Origin: SZAS-79 sp964599095
GTDB lineage: Bacteria > Pseudomonadota > Gammaproteobacteria > Burkholderiales > SG8-39
DNA length: 64,000 bases
Reading direction: 5' to 3'
Assembly (NCBI GenBank): GCA_964599095.1
Contig: CAZREB010000002.1
Coordinates: 1-64,000 of the forward strand
The notes below the pieces were generated by a model. It was not told the DNA's origin. It worked only from the letters and a program-made list of their open reading frames with translations, and made no database searches. How positions within the stretch are numbered: position 1 is the first letter of the stretch; each line of letters opens with the position of its first letter. The position numbers and the translations under genes were made by a program. This document shows positions 25,479-33,570 of this stretch, piece after piece.

Positions 25479-25554
25479 GGCGCCTTGGCAGTGGAAGGGG
25501 CTAAACCATAGTTTACCCGTCAATGCCGCCTGCGCGGTTGCCGCCCTTCCCGGG

Positions 25555-25626
25555 TCTCATGAGTTTGAGAGGGCTGCGTGATTGCGCGGCCGCGCAATCA
25601 ACTAACGCCCTCTCAAACTCATGAGA
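25555..25626. repeat. Nested palindrome (20-bp outer arms, 22-bp inner palindrome)
   Basis: Outer arms 25555-25574 (TCTCATGAGTTTGAGAGGGC) and 25607-25626 are exact reverse complements. Inside, 25579-25600 (a NotI-type GCGGCCGC core flanked by TGATTGC and its complement) is itself a perfect palindrome. The structure lies in the divergent region between the molybdopterin oxidoreductase and the TauD dioxygenase and could extrude as a cruciform or fold as RNA from either strand. Confidence 0.85.
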
Positions 25627-25760
25627 TCTGCAGGGATTCATTAAGCGAGGAATCCCATTTGGCGATGGGTTCCATTGCCCGCAGGGCCCCATCGGGCGCA
25701 CGACTCCGTCCAGGGCACGCCGGTGGCACAATCCGCCCCATACCCGCCGCAGGAACAGTC

Positions 25761-26618
25761 ATGTACTACCGCACCCGCAGGCTGCACCCGGACTTCGGCA
25801 TCGAGATCGAAGGGGTCGACCTGTCCGGGCCGCTGACCGACGCGCAGTTTGCCGAGATCCGCGCGCTTTACGACGAGCACTCGGTGGTCGCGATCCGCGG
25901 TCAGCACCTCGCACCCGCTGCGCAGGTGGCTTTCCTGCGCCGCTTCGGCGCGCCGAAGATTTCACAGCGCAAGGAGTTCCACCTCGAGGGCACGCCGGAG
26001 ATCGGCAAGGTAGGCAACACCCGCAATCCGGACGGCACGCCTGCCGCCTTCCTCGACCGGGTCGGCGACCTGTGGCACACGGACACGTCGAGCGATTCGC
26101 ATATCGATGCGGTGACCATGCTCTATTGCGTCAAGTGCCCCCCGCGCGGCGGCGATACGCTCTTTTGCAGCATGCATGCGGCCTACGATACGCTGCCCGC
26201 CGCCCTGCGCGAGCGGATCGCCGGCATGACGGTCGTCCACAGCTTCAACAAGCACAACGACGCGCTGCTGGCGAAGAACCCCGGTTCCGCCAAGCCGCTT
26301 TCCCCCGAGGATCGCGCCAAGTGGCCCGACCGCGTCCACCAGGTCGTGCAGTCGCATCCGGTCACCGGCCGGCGGCATTACTTCGTGACCCCGACCCTCG
26401 CAAAGACCTTCAGCGGCCTCGACGAGGAACAAAGCGCCGCGCTGGCGGTCGAACTCGTCAACCATGCGACGCAGGCCGCGCGCGTTTACCGCCACAGGTG
26501 GCGGGTCGGCGACCTCGTCTTCTGGGACAACCGTGCGGCGATGCATTCGGCGACGCCCGCCGACTACGGCGGCGGCGAGCGCCTGATGCACCGCGCGTAC
26601 GCCTACACGAACCGCTAG
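25761..26618 (+). CDS. TauD/TfdA-family Fe(II)/2-oxoglutarate dioxygenase
   Basis: A 285-residue dioxygenase. The iron triad is H106-x-D108 (LWHTDTSS) and H262 (RAAMHSATP); R274 in GERLMHR binds 2-oxoglutarate. The opening RRLHPDFGIEIEGVDLSGPL is typical of TfdA/TauD proteins that attack aryloxy or sulfonate substrates. The start is ATG 25761 with AGGAACAGTC before it. A small secreted protein gene follows 10 bases downstream. The substrate is unknown. Confidence 0.92.
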   Translation: MYYRTRRLHPDFGIEIEGVDLSGPLTDAQFAEIRALYDEHSVVAIRGQHLAPAAQVAFLRRFGAPKISQRKEFHLEGTPEIGKVGNTRNPDGTPAAFLDRVGDLWHTDTSSDSHIDAVTMLYCVKCPPRGGDTLFCSMHAAYDTLPAALRERIAGMTVVHSFNKHNDALLAKNPGSAKPLSPEDRAKWPDRVHQVVQSHPVTGRRHYFVTPTLAKTFSGLDEEQSAALAVELVNHATQAARVYRHRWRVGDLVFWDNRAAMHSATPADYGGGERLMHRAYAYTNR

Positions 26619-26628
26619 GAGGGCCGCC

Positions 26629-26928
26629 ATGCCCGGTCCGAACCCGATGATCGCAGCGATGCTGCTCGCTGCCGTGTTGCTGCCCGCGGCTTCCGTAGCC
26701 CGTGCGGAGACCGCCGCCGAAATGGCCGGGATCCGCGCCCGCGCGATCGAGAACTGCAAGGCCAACCGCGGCGTCGATTGCGTGACCGAAGCCGGCCTGC
26801 GCGAATGGATCGAAGCCGAGAAGAAGCGCCCGCCCGGCCTGCGCTCGCCGGCCCTGGTCCGGAAATGGGAAGAAGAGCGCCAGTCGCAGCAGAACGGCAC
26901 GGCCGGCACGCAGAAAAAGGCGAAGTAG
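26629..26928 (+). CDS. Small secreted protein of unknown function
   Basis: A 99-residue protein with a signal peptide (MLLAAVLLPAASVARA) and a charged, helical mature part containing two cysteines (NCKANRGVDC) that could form a disulfide. The tail is Lys/Gln rich. AGGAGGG precedes ATG 26629, and the gene lies 10 bases after the TauD-type stop, so they are probably co-transcribed. No family recognised. Confidence 0.7.
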   Translation: MPGPNPMIAAMLLAAVLLPAASVARAETAAEMAGIRARAIENCKANRGVDCVTEAGLREWIEAEKKRPPGLRSPALVRKWEEERQSQQNGTAGTQKKAK

Positions 26929-26965
26929 CCCGGCGCCCGGAAATCCGGCCGGCGGCGCGCCGGGG

Positions 26966-27412
26966 TCAGCCCTTGCCCCTGTCCTCCAGCACGCTGCGGA
27001 AGGACCTCTGCATGGCCACGCGCGTGGCGGCCGGGATACGCTGGTTGAAAAGCGCCTGGATGCACTCCCGATAGACCGGCCACATCCGCTTTCGCATCGC
27101 CAGCCCCTTGGGGGTGATCGCCGCATGGGCACCGCGGCCGTCGTCCTCGCTCGCCTCGCGGCGCGCCAGTCCCGCCGCCTCCAGCCGGTCCACGAGCCGC
27201 GTCAGGTTGCTGCGCGAGAGCACCACGCCGCGCGCGAGCTCGTGCATGCGCTGGCGCTGCCCGGGCGCCGATTCGAGCGCCCAGAGCACGTCGTACCACG
27301 CTAGCGGCGGCAGGCCTTCGGCCTTGAGACGCGCCTCGATCTTCTCGACGAGGACCGCGTGCGTACGCAGGAACAGGCTCCAGGTGGTGGAGACGTCTTC
27401 GGGTTCAGCCAT
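26966..27412 (-). CDS. MarR-family transcriptional regulator
   Basis: A 148-residue winged-helix regulator. The recognition helix region is LARGVVLSRSNLTRLVDRLEAAGL and the wing is DGRGAHAAITPKG. The start is ATG 27412; the longer open frame would extend into the operator region. It is divergent from a Rieske ferredoxin/GST operon, and two palindromes in the 99-base spacer are natural operator sites. The inducing ligand is unknown; aromatic compounds are common for the family. Confidence 0.92.
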   Translation of the reverse strand: MAEPEDVSTTWSLFLRTHAVLVEKIEARLKAEGLPPLAWYDVLWALESAPGQRQRMHELARGVVLSRSNLTRLVDRLEAAGLARREASEDDGRGAHAAITPKGLAMRKRMWPVYRECIQALFNQRIPAATRVAMQRSFRSVLEDRGKG

Positions 27413-27434
27413 GCCGGCAGCATAACCGGATGTA

Positions 27435-27476
27435 GTTGCACTTGCAACCAGATTCGCATATAGTTGCATTTGCAAT
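27435..27476. promoter_or_regulatory. Two tandem palindromes, likely MarR operators
   Basis: GTTGCA-CT-TGCAAC at 27435-27448 is a perfect palindrome. GTTGCA-TT-TGCAAT at 27463-27476 is the same with one mismatch. Their centres are 28 bases apart, close to three helical turns, placing them on the same face of the DNA. They lie in the short region between the divergent marR-type gene and the Rieske/GST operon. Assignment to this regulator is by position and symmetry only. Confidence 0.65.
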
Positions 27477-27511
27477 CACATTCCACCCCCGCAAACCCAC
27501 AGGAGGCCTCC

Positions 27512-27814
27512 ATGAAAGCCAAGCTGATCGCACTCTCCGAAATCCCCGCGCAGGGCGCCCGCAAGATCGACTTCTTCGGGCGCGAAGCCCTCGTCTACAA
27601 GGAAGGCGACGCGCCGCGCGCCGTGCTCAATTACTGCACCCACCTCGGCGGACCGCTGGAACTGAAAGACGGCGCCTTCACCTGCGGCTGGCACGGCGCG
27701 CAGTTCTCGTGCAGCGGGCAGTGCACCAAGGGGCCCGCGGCCCCCGACTCGCGCCTGATGTTCGTGCCGACCCGCGTCGAGGGCGGCGACCTTTACTACG
27801 TCTACGGCGAATGA
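27512..27814 (+). CDS. Rieske [2Fe-2S] ferredoxin-like protein
   Basis: A 100-residue single-domain Rieske protein. Cluster ligands are C42-x-H44 (NYCTHLGG) and C58-x-x-H61 (TCGWHGAQF). There is no signal peptide, so it is a soluble electron carrier like those serving aromatic oxygenases. The start is ATG 27512 with AGGAGG upstream. Its stop overlaps or nearly overlaps the GST start, so the two are coupled. The MarR regulator next door probably controls both. Confidence 0.92.
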   Translation: MKAKLIALSEIPAQGARKIDFFGREALVYKEGDAPRAVLNYCTHLGGPLELKDGAFTCGWHGAQFSCSGQCTKGPAAPDSRLMFVPTRVEGGDLYYVYGE

Positions 27815-27822
27815 GGCCGGCG

Positions 27823-28518
27823 ATGAAGCTCGTCAGCCACCACCTGTGCCCTTATGTGCAGCGCGCCACCATCGTGCTGCTCGAAAAGCGCGTGCCCTTC
27901 GAGCGCGAGTATGTCGACCTGGCGAACAAGCCCGCGTGGTTCGGCGCGAACTCGCCGCTGGGCAAGGTGCCGCTGCTGCAGGTCGGCGGGGAAGTCCTGT
28001 TCGAGTCGGCCGCGATCTGCGAATACCTCGAGGACACCGCCCCGCCCGCGCTGCACCCGGCCAATCCGCTGCGGCGCGCGCGGCACCGGGCCTGGATGGA
28101 GTTCGGCTCGGCCGTGCTCAACGGCATCGCCGGCTTCTACAACGCGCCGGATGCAGAGGCGCTCGAAGCGAAGCGAGACGATCTTCAGGCGAAGTTCGAG
28201 ACGATCGAGCAGCACCTCGGCGACGGCCCGTGGTTTGCGGGCGCGAAGTTCTCGATCGTCGACGCGGTGTTTGGGCCGGTGTTCCGTTATTTCGATGTCT
28301 TCGACACGATCGCCGACTTCCATGTGTTCGATCGCACGCCCAGGGTGCGCGCCTGGCGCGAAGCACTCGCGCAGCGCAAGTCGGTGCAGGAGGCCGCGCC
28401 GGCGGATTACCCGGCCCGGCTTGCAGCCTTCCTCGAAGCCCGCAATTCCGCGCTCTCGGCACGGATGCGCGATCGGCCCCGGGAACCACGCCCTGCCGTC
28501 AGTGCGCTGTCGCACTGA
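27823..28518 (+). CDS. Glutathione S-transferase family protein
   Basis: A 231-residue GST. The thioredoxin-like N-terminal domain opens KLVSHHLCPYVQRATIVLLEK, with a CPYV motif resembling Omega/DHAR-type or beta-class GSTs and a Cys rather than Ser/Tyr active site. The glutathione gamma-Glu motif is LFESAAICEYLED. The helical domain contains FSIVDAVFGPVFR (the N-capping D). I chose ATG 27823; ATG 27811, overlapping the Rieske stop, is also possible and adds four residues. Confidence 0.9.
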   Translation: MKLVSHHLCPYVQRATIVLLEKRVPFEREYVDLANKPAWFGANSPLGKVPLLQVGGEVLFESAAICEYLEDTAPPALHPANPLRRARHRAWMEFGSAVLNGIAGFYNAPDAEALEAKRDDLQAKFETIEQHLGDGPWFAGAKFSIVDAVFGPVFRYFDVFDTIADFHVFDRTPRVRAWREALAQRKSVQEAAPADYPARLAAFLEARNSALSARMRDRPREPRPAVSALSH

Positions 28519-28587
28519 AAACCGGCGAGCAGGCGGCTATCTTGGTCCGGTGCGCACGTTGCGCCAACCCGAATGGGACAAAAAGCC

Positions 28588-28710
28588 ATGAAGCACCTGA
28601 AAGTGGTTGCGGCCGCCCTGCTTGCCGCGCTTGCACTCAACGCCTGCGTCGGGTTCGTCGTCCCGGTACCGCTGACGGGCGACTCGCCGGATTCGCGCGA
28701 GCGGCGCTGA
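28588..28710 (+). CDS. Very small lipoprotein
   Basis: A 40-residue open frame from ATG 28588 to TGA 28708-28710. The N-terminus is KHLKVVAAALLAALALNAC, a good lipoprotein signal with a lipobox-like LNAC and lipidation at C20, leaving a mature peptide of about 21 residues (VGFVVPVPLTG). Similar tiny entericidin-like lipoproteins exist, but I claim no family. It is too short for most gene finders. Confidence 0.6.
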   Translation: MKHLKVVAAALLAALALNACVGFVVPVPLTGDSPDSRERR

Positions 28711-28718
28711 GACCGCTC

Positions 28719-29453
28719 TCAACGGTCAGGCAGCTGGGAGGGATGGAATCCGGGCTTCAGGAAGGACGCCAGCCCGCGCAGGAACAGGCCCGGCCAGAGC
28801 GTGCCGTGCCTCCAGGCGAGGCGCAGCGCGGTGACACGCTGCCGAGGCGTATCGTGTTTGAGCAGATCGTTGGTTACGCGCAGCGTACACCAGAGCGCCG
28901 CCGCGCCAACTGCCGCCAATGCCAATGCACGTACTACCCACCCTCCGCCCCCCGTGGACTTGAGCAGGTCGAAGACCACAGCGCGATGCCCGAGCTCGTC
29001 GCGCGCGTGGGATTCGAACAGCCGTGAAATCCGCGGGGGCAAGAACCGCGACGTGCGAGCACTGCGCAAATAGGTCAGCGAAAGCACCGCGGACAAATGC
29101 TCGCAAGCCGCGGCCATCGCGAGCATCGTGCGGCGCGGCAGCCGGCGCATCGCAAGGGTCATCGCCTGGCGCAACGGTGCGAGGGACTGCGAAGGATCGA
29201 TACCCTGCGCTGCAAGGCGCCGATTGAAATGCCCGTGCACGCGGCTGTGCCCTTCCTCCTCGCGCATGAACGCACGGCAGTCCTCTTCGAAGGCGCCGGC
29301 GCCGGGCAACGACAGGCCGGTATCCACTGCGCTCACGACGAATCGCTCGACTTCGGGCGCGAGCAGGCTGACGGCTTCCAGGAAGCGAGTCTGGACGGCC
29401 TCGCCCGCGCACCAGTAGCGCGGCAGGCCGTCGTCGTCAGGTGCATTCGTCAT
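28719..29453 (-). CDS. Predicted metal-dependent hydrolase (PF10118-type)
   Basis: A 244-residue helical protein resembling the 'predicted metal-dependent hydrolase' family. Candidate metal ligands occur in the diiron-like pattern: EEDCRAFMREEEGHSRVHGHFN, AACEHLSAVLS, and ESHARDELGHRAVVFDLL. One hydrophobic segment lies near residues 178-195 (VVRALALAAVGAAALWC). It ends the ABC-exporter operon; its start overlaps the LolA-like stop by four bases. In vivo function is unknown. Confidence 0.8.
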   Translation of the reverse strand: MTNAPDDDGLPRYWCAGEAVQTRFLEAVSLLAPEVERFVVSAVDTGLSLPGAGAFEEDCRAFMREEEGHSRVHGHFNRRLAAQGIDPSQSLAPLRQAMTLAMRRLPRRTMLAMAAACEHLSAVLSLTYLRSARTSRFLPPRISRLFESHARDELGHRAVVFDLLKSTGGGGWVVRALALAAVGAAALWCTLRVTNDLLKHDTPRQRVTALRLAWRHGTLWPGLFLRGLASFLKPGFHPSQLPDR

Positions 29454-30232
29454 TTGGGCCCCTCCGACTCGGCAGGCTCGAGGACGCGGGCCGGTGAGAA
29501 GGCGGCCGGCCCGAGGACCAGCCCTTCCTCGCCGTTGTAGACCTCGAAGCGCGAAGCCGGCTTGCCGGCGGCTTCGAGGCTCACCACCCGTGCGGCCGTG
29601 CCGCCATTCGTGCGGCGCGCGAGGCGCAACACACGCATTGTCCGCAACCGCGTGCCGTCGGCCGCATAGAACTCGACCCGCAATGGGATGCGCAATGCCG
29701 CGGCGACCCAGCTGCGCACGCGCACCACCGGACCGCCGGATCCTGACGATTCAATGACCTCGCACTCGTAGTCCATCACCGTTTCCGCGCGAACCTTGTC
29801 CTGGTGCGGCCAGCGCCACCACAGCGAGAGGAAATCCCACGGAACGAGGTCGCTCCCGAAGACAGGATCGAACGGATTTGCAGGACGCATCCCGCGCCCG
29901 CCCTTTGCGTCACGACCGGTGGTACGCAACACGCCGCCGGCGCCGATCTCCATCAGCACGGCCTGCCCTCGGACCGCGTCCGGTGCGACCGCTTGAACCA
30001 TCAGCCGCTGCCTGCCCTCCTCGCGTTGCCCGAGCAGCGTGATCTTCAGAGAGGCTTGCGGCGTTTCGCCTTCGCGCGACACGACCGCGCGCAGCCGGTA
30101 GCCGCTGGCGCGCAACGCCTCGTCGACTTCAGCCGCGACGATCTTCGCCGAACGCGCATCCGAGGCGCGCACATCCTGGGCGCCGATCACGTGCGCCAGC
30201 AGGACCGCGACGGCCAGGACTAGCGGCCTCAT
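29450..30232 (-). CDS. LolA-like outer-membrane lipoprotein-sorting protein
   Basis: A 260-residue secreted protein with a signal peptide (LAVAVLLAHVIGAQDVRA). The mature part follows the pattern of LolA/TP0789-like proteins that accompany FtsX-type permeases: SGYRLRAVVSREGETPQAS, an NPFDPVFGSDLVPWDFLSL block, and MDYECEVIESS with beta-sheet periodicity. It follows the permease gene with a four-base overlap (30229-30232) and precedes the metal-dependent hydrolase gene with another. Probable role: binding a lipid or lipoprotein released by the exporter. Confidence 0.82.
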   Translation of the reverse strand: MRPLVLAVAVLLAHVIGAQDVRASDARSAKIVAAEVDEALRASGYRLRAVVSREGETPQASLKITLLGQREEGRQRLMVQAVAPDAVRGQAVLMEIGAGGVLRTTGRDAKGGRGMRPANPFDPVFGSDLVPWDFLSLWWRWPHQDKVRAETVMDYECEVIESSGSGGPVVRVRSWVAAALRIPLRVEFYAADGTRLRTMRVLRLARRTNGGTAARVVSLEAAGKPASRFEVYNGEEGLVLGPAAFSPARVLEPAESEGPK

Positions 30233-31353
30233 TCGTGCCTCAGCGCCGCGTGGGGCTGCATGCGTGATGCACGGAAGGCCGGGTACAACCCGCCGAGCGC
30301 GCCAAGGAGGATCGACAACCCGAGCGCGCCGAGCACCAGCCCGGGCGTGATCACGCCGTCGATCTTGCCGCGCAACAGCGCCATGTGCTCGAGGACCAGG
30401 ACCCCGCCCGCGCCAAGCACGACGCCGAGGATCCCACCCATGACTGACACCACCATCGCCTCGAGCAGGAACAGCCGCATCACGCGGCCGCGGCGCCAGC
30501 CGAGCGCAAGCAGCACGCCGACCTCGCCTGTCCTCTCGTTCACGCTCATCAGCATCGTGTTGAACACGCCGAGCGCACCGACGATCCCGGCGACCAGGAT
30601 CGTGGCCGCGCTCATCGCCTTGGCGATCCGCACCACCGGGTTCTCCTGCACCAGCTGGCCGGAAGTGATCGCGGTAAAGCCGGGCATCGAGCCGTGCACG
30701 GTCTCGCGGATCCTGCGCGCGTCCTCGCTGGTCGCCGAACCGTCCAGCTTGATGTTGAGGATGTTGACCTTGCCGGGCCTTTCGGCGAGCCGCTGCATCT
30801 GCGCGAGCGTCATGACCACCGCCCCGCTCTCCACCAGCGCCTGGCTCTCAAACACGCCCACCACCTTGTAGCGGGCCGACTCGATGTGCACGAAGTCGCC
30901 GGCCTTCTTTTGCAGGATTTCCGCCGCCAGCGAGCCGAGCAGCACCGCCTCTTCGCCGTCGTCGGCCGGGAAGCGGCCTTCGCGCAACGCAAGGTGCTCC
31001 CACAGGAAGCTGCGGTGCTGCCAGCCGAAGACGAACATCGGCGGCGCGTTCTCGACGCTGAGCAGCTCGCTCAACAGGCCGGCCACCTGCGCGACATGCG
31101 GAAGTGCGGCAAGCGCAGCCTGCGCTTGCGAGCCGGCGAAAGGCGCCGGAAGCGTATTCACGCTCGCCAGGCGCGTGACGATCAGGTCGGTGCCGCGCAG
31201 ATCGTTCGCGCGTTGCCAGCTCGCCTCGAACCCCCACGCTATGCTCGTCAGCGTAACGATCGCCGCCACGCCGATCGCGATGGCCGTGAGCGTGAGCATC
31301 GAGCGCGCCGGCCGTCGCCAGAGATTCCCGAGCGCGAATTGCCAGAAGGTCAT
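30229..31353 (-). CDS. FtsX-family ABC transporter permease (LolE/MacB-type)
   Basis: A 374-residue permease with the FtsX layout: TM1 near residues 20-42, a large periplasmic MacB-PCD-like domain of about 200 residues, then three TM segments near the C-terminus (AATILVAGIVGALGVFN, LLEAMVVSVMGGILGVVLG, LVLGALGLSILLGALGG). The short cytoplasmic segment ERTGEVGVLLALGWRRGRV contacts the ATPase. The start is ATG 31353, overlapping the ATPase stop by four bases. It likely extracts or exports lipid-linked cargo with the upstream ATPase. Confidence 0.92.
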   Translation of the reverse strand: MTFWQFALGNLWRRPARSMLTLTAIAIGVAAIVTLTSIAWGFEASWQRANDLRGTDLIVTRLASVNTLPAPFAGSQAQAALAALPHVAQVAGLLSELLSVENAPPMFVFGWQHRSFLWEHLALREGRFPADDGEEAVLLGSLAAEILQKKAGDFVHIESARYKVVGVFESQALVESGAVVMTLAQMQRLAERPGKVNILNIKLDGSATSEDARRIRETVHGSMPGFTAITSGQLVQENPVVRIAKAMSAATILVAGIVGALGVFNTMLMSVNERTGEVGVLLALGWRRGRVMRLFLLEAMVVSVMGGILGVVLGAGGVLVLEHMALLRGKIDGVITPGLVLGALGLSILLGALGGLYPAFRASRMQPHAALRHE

Positions 31354-32087
31354 GGCGCCGCCGCACGCTGGGCGACGACTCGCCCGTCGCGCATCCGGGC
31401 GACCCGCCCTGCGCGCGCCGCCACGTCCGGGTCGTGCGTCACGACCAGCACGGTGACGCCATGCGAATCGTGCAGCGAGCACAGCAGGTCGAGCACATGC
31501 GCCGCGTTCGCGCTGTCGAGGCTGCCGGTCGGTTCGTCGGCAAGGATCAGCTCGGGCTCGTTGGCCAGCGCCCGCGCAATCGCAACGCGCTGGCGCTCGC
31601 CGCCGGAAAGCTGCGCCGGGCGCTTGCTTGCGCGCTTGCCCATGTCCACCGCTTCGAGCAGCGCATTCGCCCGAGACTTCCTCTCCTCCAGGCCCCAGGG
31701 CATTTCGAACATCGGGATCTGGACGTTCTCGGCCGCGGTCAGCGTCGGCAGCAGGTGGAACGACTGGAACACGAACCCCAGCTTCCTCGCCCGGAACGCA
31801 GCGAGGTCCGGCATGCCGGCGTAATCGGCGCCTCGGTAAGCGAGGCTCCCGCCGTCGGGCCGGTCGAGCGCGCCGATCATCTGCAGCAGCGTCGACTTGC
31901 CGCTGCCGCTCGGGCCCATCAGCGCGACGAACTCGCCCGGCGCAATCGAGAAGCTGGCCTCGTCAAGCGCGCGGATCTCGCCGCCGTCGAACCATTTGCG
32001 CAGCCCTTCGGCGCGCACCAGCGGAATGTTCTGCGAATTCACGGCGGCGCCGTTCGACTTACTGCGCAGGGGCGAATCGCTTTTCAA
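31350..32087 (-). CDS. ABC transporter ATP-binding protein (LolD/MacB-type)
   Basis: A 245-residue ATPase. Walker A is GPSGSGKST (58-66), the signature is LSGGERQRVAIARAL, Walker B is LILADEPTGSLD, and the H-loop is VVTHD. The lack of a fused permease and the next-door FtsX-type permease place it in the LolD-like group. ATG 32087 overlaps the upstream lipoprotein stop by 29 bases; GTG at 32042 is an alternative start that removes 15 N-terminal residues. Confidence 0.92.
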   Translation of the reverse strand: MKSDSPLRSKSNGAAVNSQNIPLVRAEGLRKWFDGGEIRALDEASFSIAPGEFVALMGPSGSGKSTLLQMIGALDRPDGGSLAYRGADYAGMPDLAAFRARKLGFVFQSFHLLPTLTAAENVQIPMFEMPWGLEERKSRANALLEAVDMGKRASKRPAQLSGGERQRVAIARALANEPELILADEPTGSLDSANAAHVLDLLCSLHDSHGVTVLVVTHDPDVAARAGRVARMRDGRVVAQRAAAP

Positions 32088-33570
32088 TCAGGTCTGCGTC
32101 GTCGAAATGGCGCCGGCCGAGGAAGGCCGTCGGGTGGCGGCCCCACTGGCGCATCGTGCCGGGGCTCTCGATGCCCATCGGCCAGAAGAAGGCGCGCTCG
32201 AGGCGCTCGCTTCCCGCGATCAGGCCATCGGGGCCGAATGCGCTGCGCGTGGTCCCGTCGCGCATCGGCAATCGGCGCAGGCTATCGTCTTCGGCAAACA
32301 CATACGGCGCACCCGCGGGCACGCTCGTGCCCACGGGGCGGATGCCGACCAGGTGATGGCTGCCCGAAGCGAGGCGGATCACGACGCGCTCGCCCGGCCC
32401 GGTCGCCGGCACAGTCGCCGGTATCAGCGCCCACTCGTCGTCCGGATCCGGCGCGGGCAGGGCTTTGACGAGCGCCGTCGGCAGGAACATGTGATAGCAG
32501 CCACACGGGTGGATCGTGTCGTAGACCAGCGGCCGGCCGGTTTCGTCGAGCGTCACACGGAACACCAGTCCATCCAGCTTGCCTGAGAGCAGGTCGAACG
32601 CCCCGCTCGCCGGCCGCTCGGTAAACCACGCGGTATAGACGAGTTGCAACAGCACCTTGCCACGATTTTGCGTGTAGGCCAGTCGCCGATAGATCACCGG
32701 CTTCGCGGGATCGACTTCGACGGCAGGCTTTGCGCCCCACCCGAGCGCGCCGACTCGGTCGAACGCGCCGTTCGTCTCGACTTCGATATAGGGCGCGTAA
32801 GCCGCGAACAAGGCGTTCGTTTCGTTCGGCCCGAGCATCGGCACGCCCAGCACGTCGACGGGCGTGCCGGAGAGGATCTTACGCACGGTGTCCGGTGGCA
32901 CGGCGGCATTCCACGGCGCGTATCGCACCAGGTTCGCGCCGTGCGCCTTGCCTACGGCCGTCTTGCGGAACATCTCGGCCGCCTCGGCCTGCCAGCCTTC
33001 GACGCCCTTGGAGAACGGGATGCGCGCGGCCGCATAGATCCCGCTCGAGCGGATCGTCTCGTCGTAGTTGTCCGGGACCGTGGCCGCCGCGATCAGCGCC
33101 TCGCGGCGCGCAGGGGACGAGAGATCGTCGCGCGCGACTTCCACCAGGCACCGGTTCGCGTTGTCGAGGGAATTTGCGCCAAGCGCTGCGCGCGCGGCGG
33201 CCGGCAGGTTCGCCAGCTCGACGGCACGCGCGTCGGATTCGATGCGCATCAACCGGGTGGCCCACGCATCGAACGCCGCGGGACTTTGCCTTGCCTTGTC
33301 GCGCAACGAAGCGCTGAGCCGGTCCACGCGCAGATACGGGAATCCCGGCACCGGGTAGGCACCGGCATCGCGAACACCGTTCTCGGCGATCAACTGCTCG
33401 GCCCTGCTCAACCATGCGGCGCATTCGCGGGCCGTGTCGTTGCGGGTTTCCGGGAACGAGTCGTTCCGGGGAGCTACGCCGGCACAACCGGCGACAAGGC
33501 AAATACCTGCGACGAGCGTCGCGTTGATGGTGAAGCGCACTGGCAGTCTCGCACTTGCAATCGAATGCAT
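32059..33570 (-). CDS. Large lipoprotein of unknown function in the ABC-exporter operon
   Basis: A 503-residue protein starting at ATG 33570. The signal ends in a lipobox-like VAGC (near residue 29), so it is probably outer-membrane anchored. I recognise no domain. The C-terminal half contains HPCGCYHMFLPTALVK, a Cys/His cluster that might bind metal or haem, and an RVVIRLASGSHH segment. It is first in an operon with ATPase, permease, LolA-like protein and metal-dependent hydrolase, so it may be the cargo or outer-membrane acceptor of that exporter. Confidence 0.8.
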   Translation of the reverse strand: MHSIASARLPVRFTINATLVAGICLVAGCAGVAPRNDSFPETRNDTARECAAWLSRAEQLIAENGVRDAGAYPVPGFPYLRVDRLSASLRDKARQSPAAFDAWATRLMRIESDARAVELANLPAAARAALGANSLDNANRCLVEVARDDLSSPARREALIAAATVPDNYDETIRSSGIYAAARIPFSKGVEGWQAEAAEMFRKTAVGKAHGANLVRYAPWNAAVPPDTVRKILSGTPVDVLGVPMLGPNETNALFAAYAPYIEVETNGAFDRVGALGWGAKPAVEVDPAKPVIYRRLAYTQNRGKVLLQLVYTAWFTERPASGAFDLLSGKLDGLVFRVTLDETGRPLVYDTIHPCGCYHMFLPTALVKALPAPDPDDEWALIPATVPATGPGERVVIRLASGSHHLVGIRPVGTSVPAGAPYVFAEDDSLRRLPMRDGTTRSAFGPDGLIAGSERLERAFFWPMGIESPGTMRQWGRHPTAFLGRRHFDDADLIEKRFAPAQ

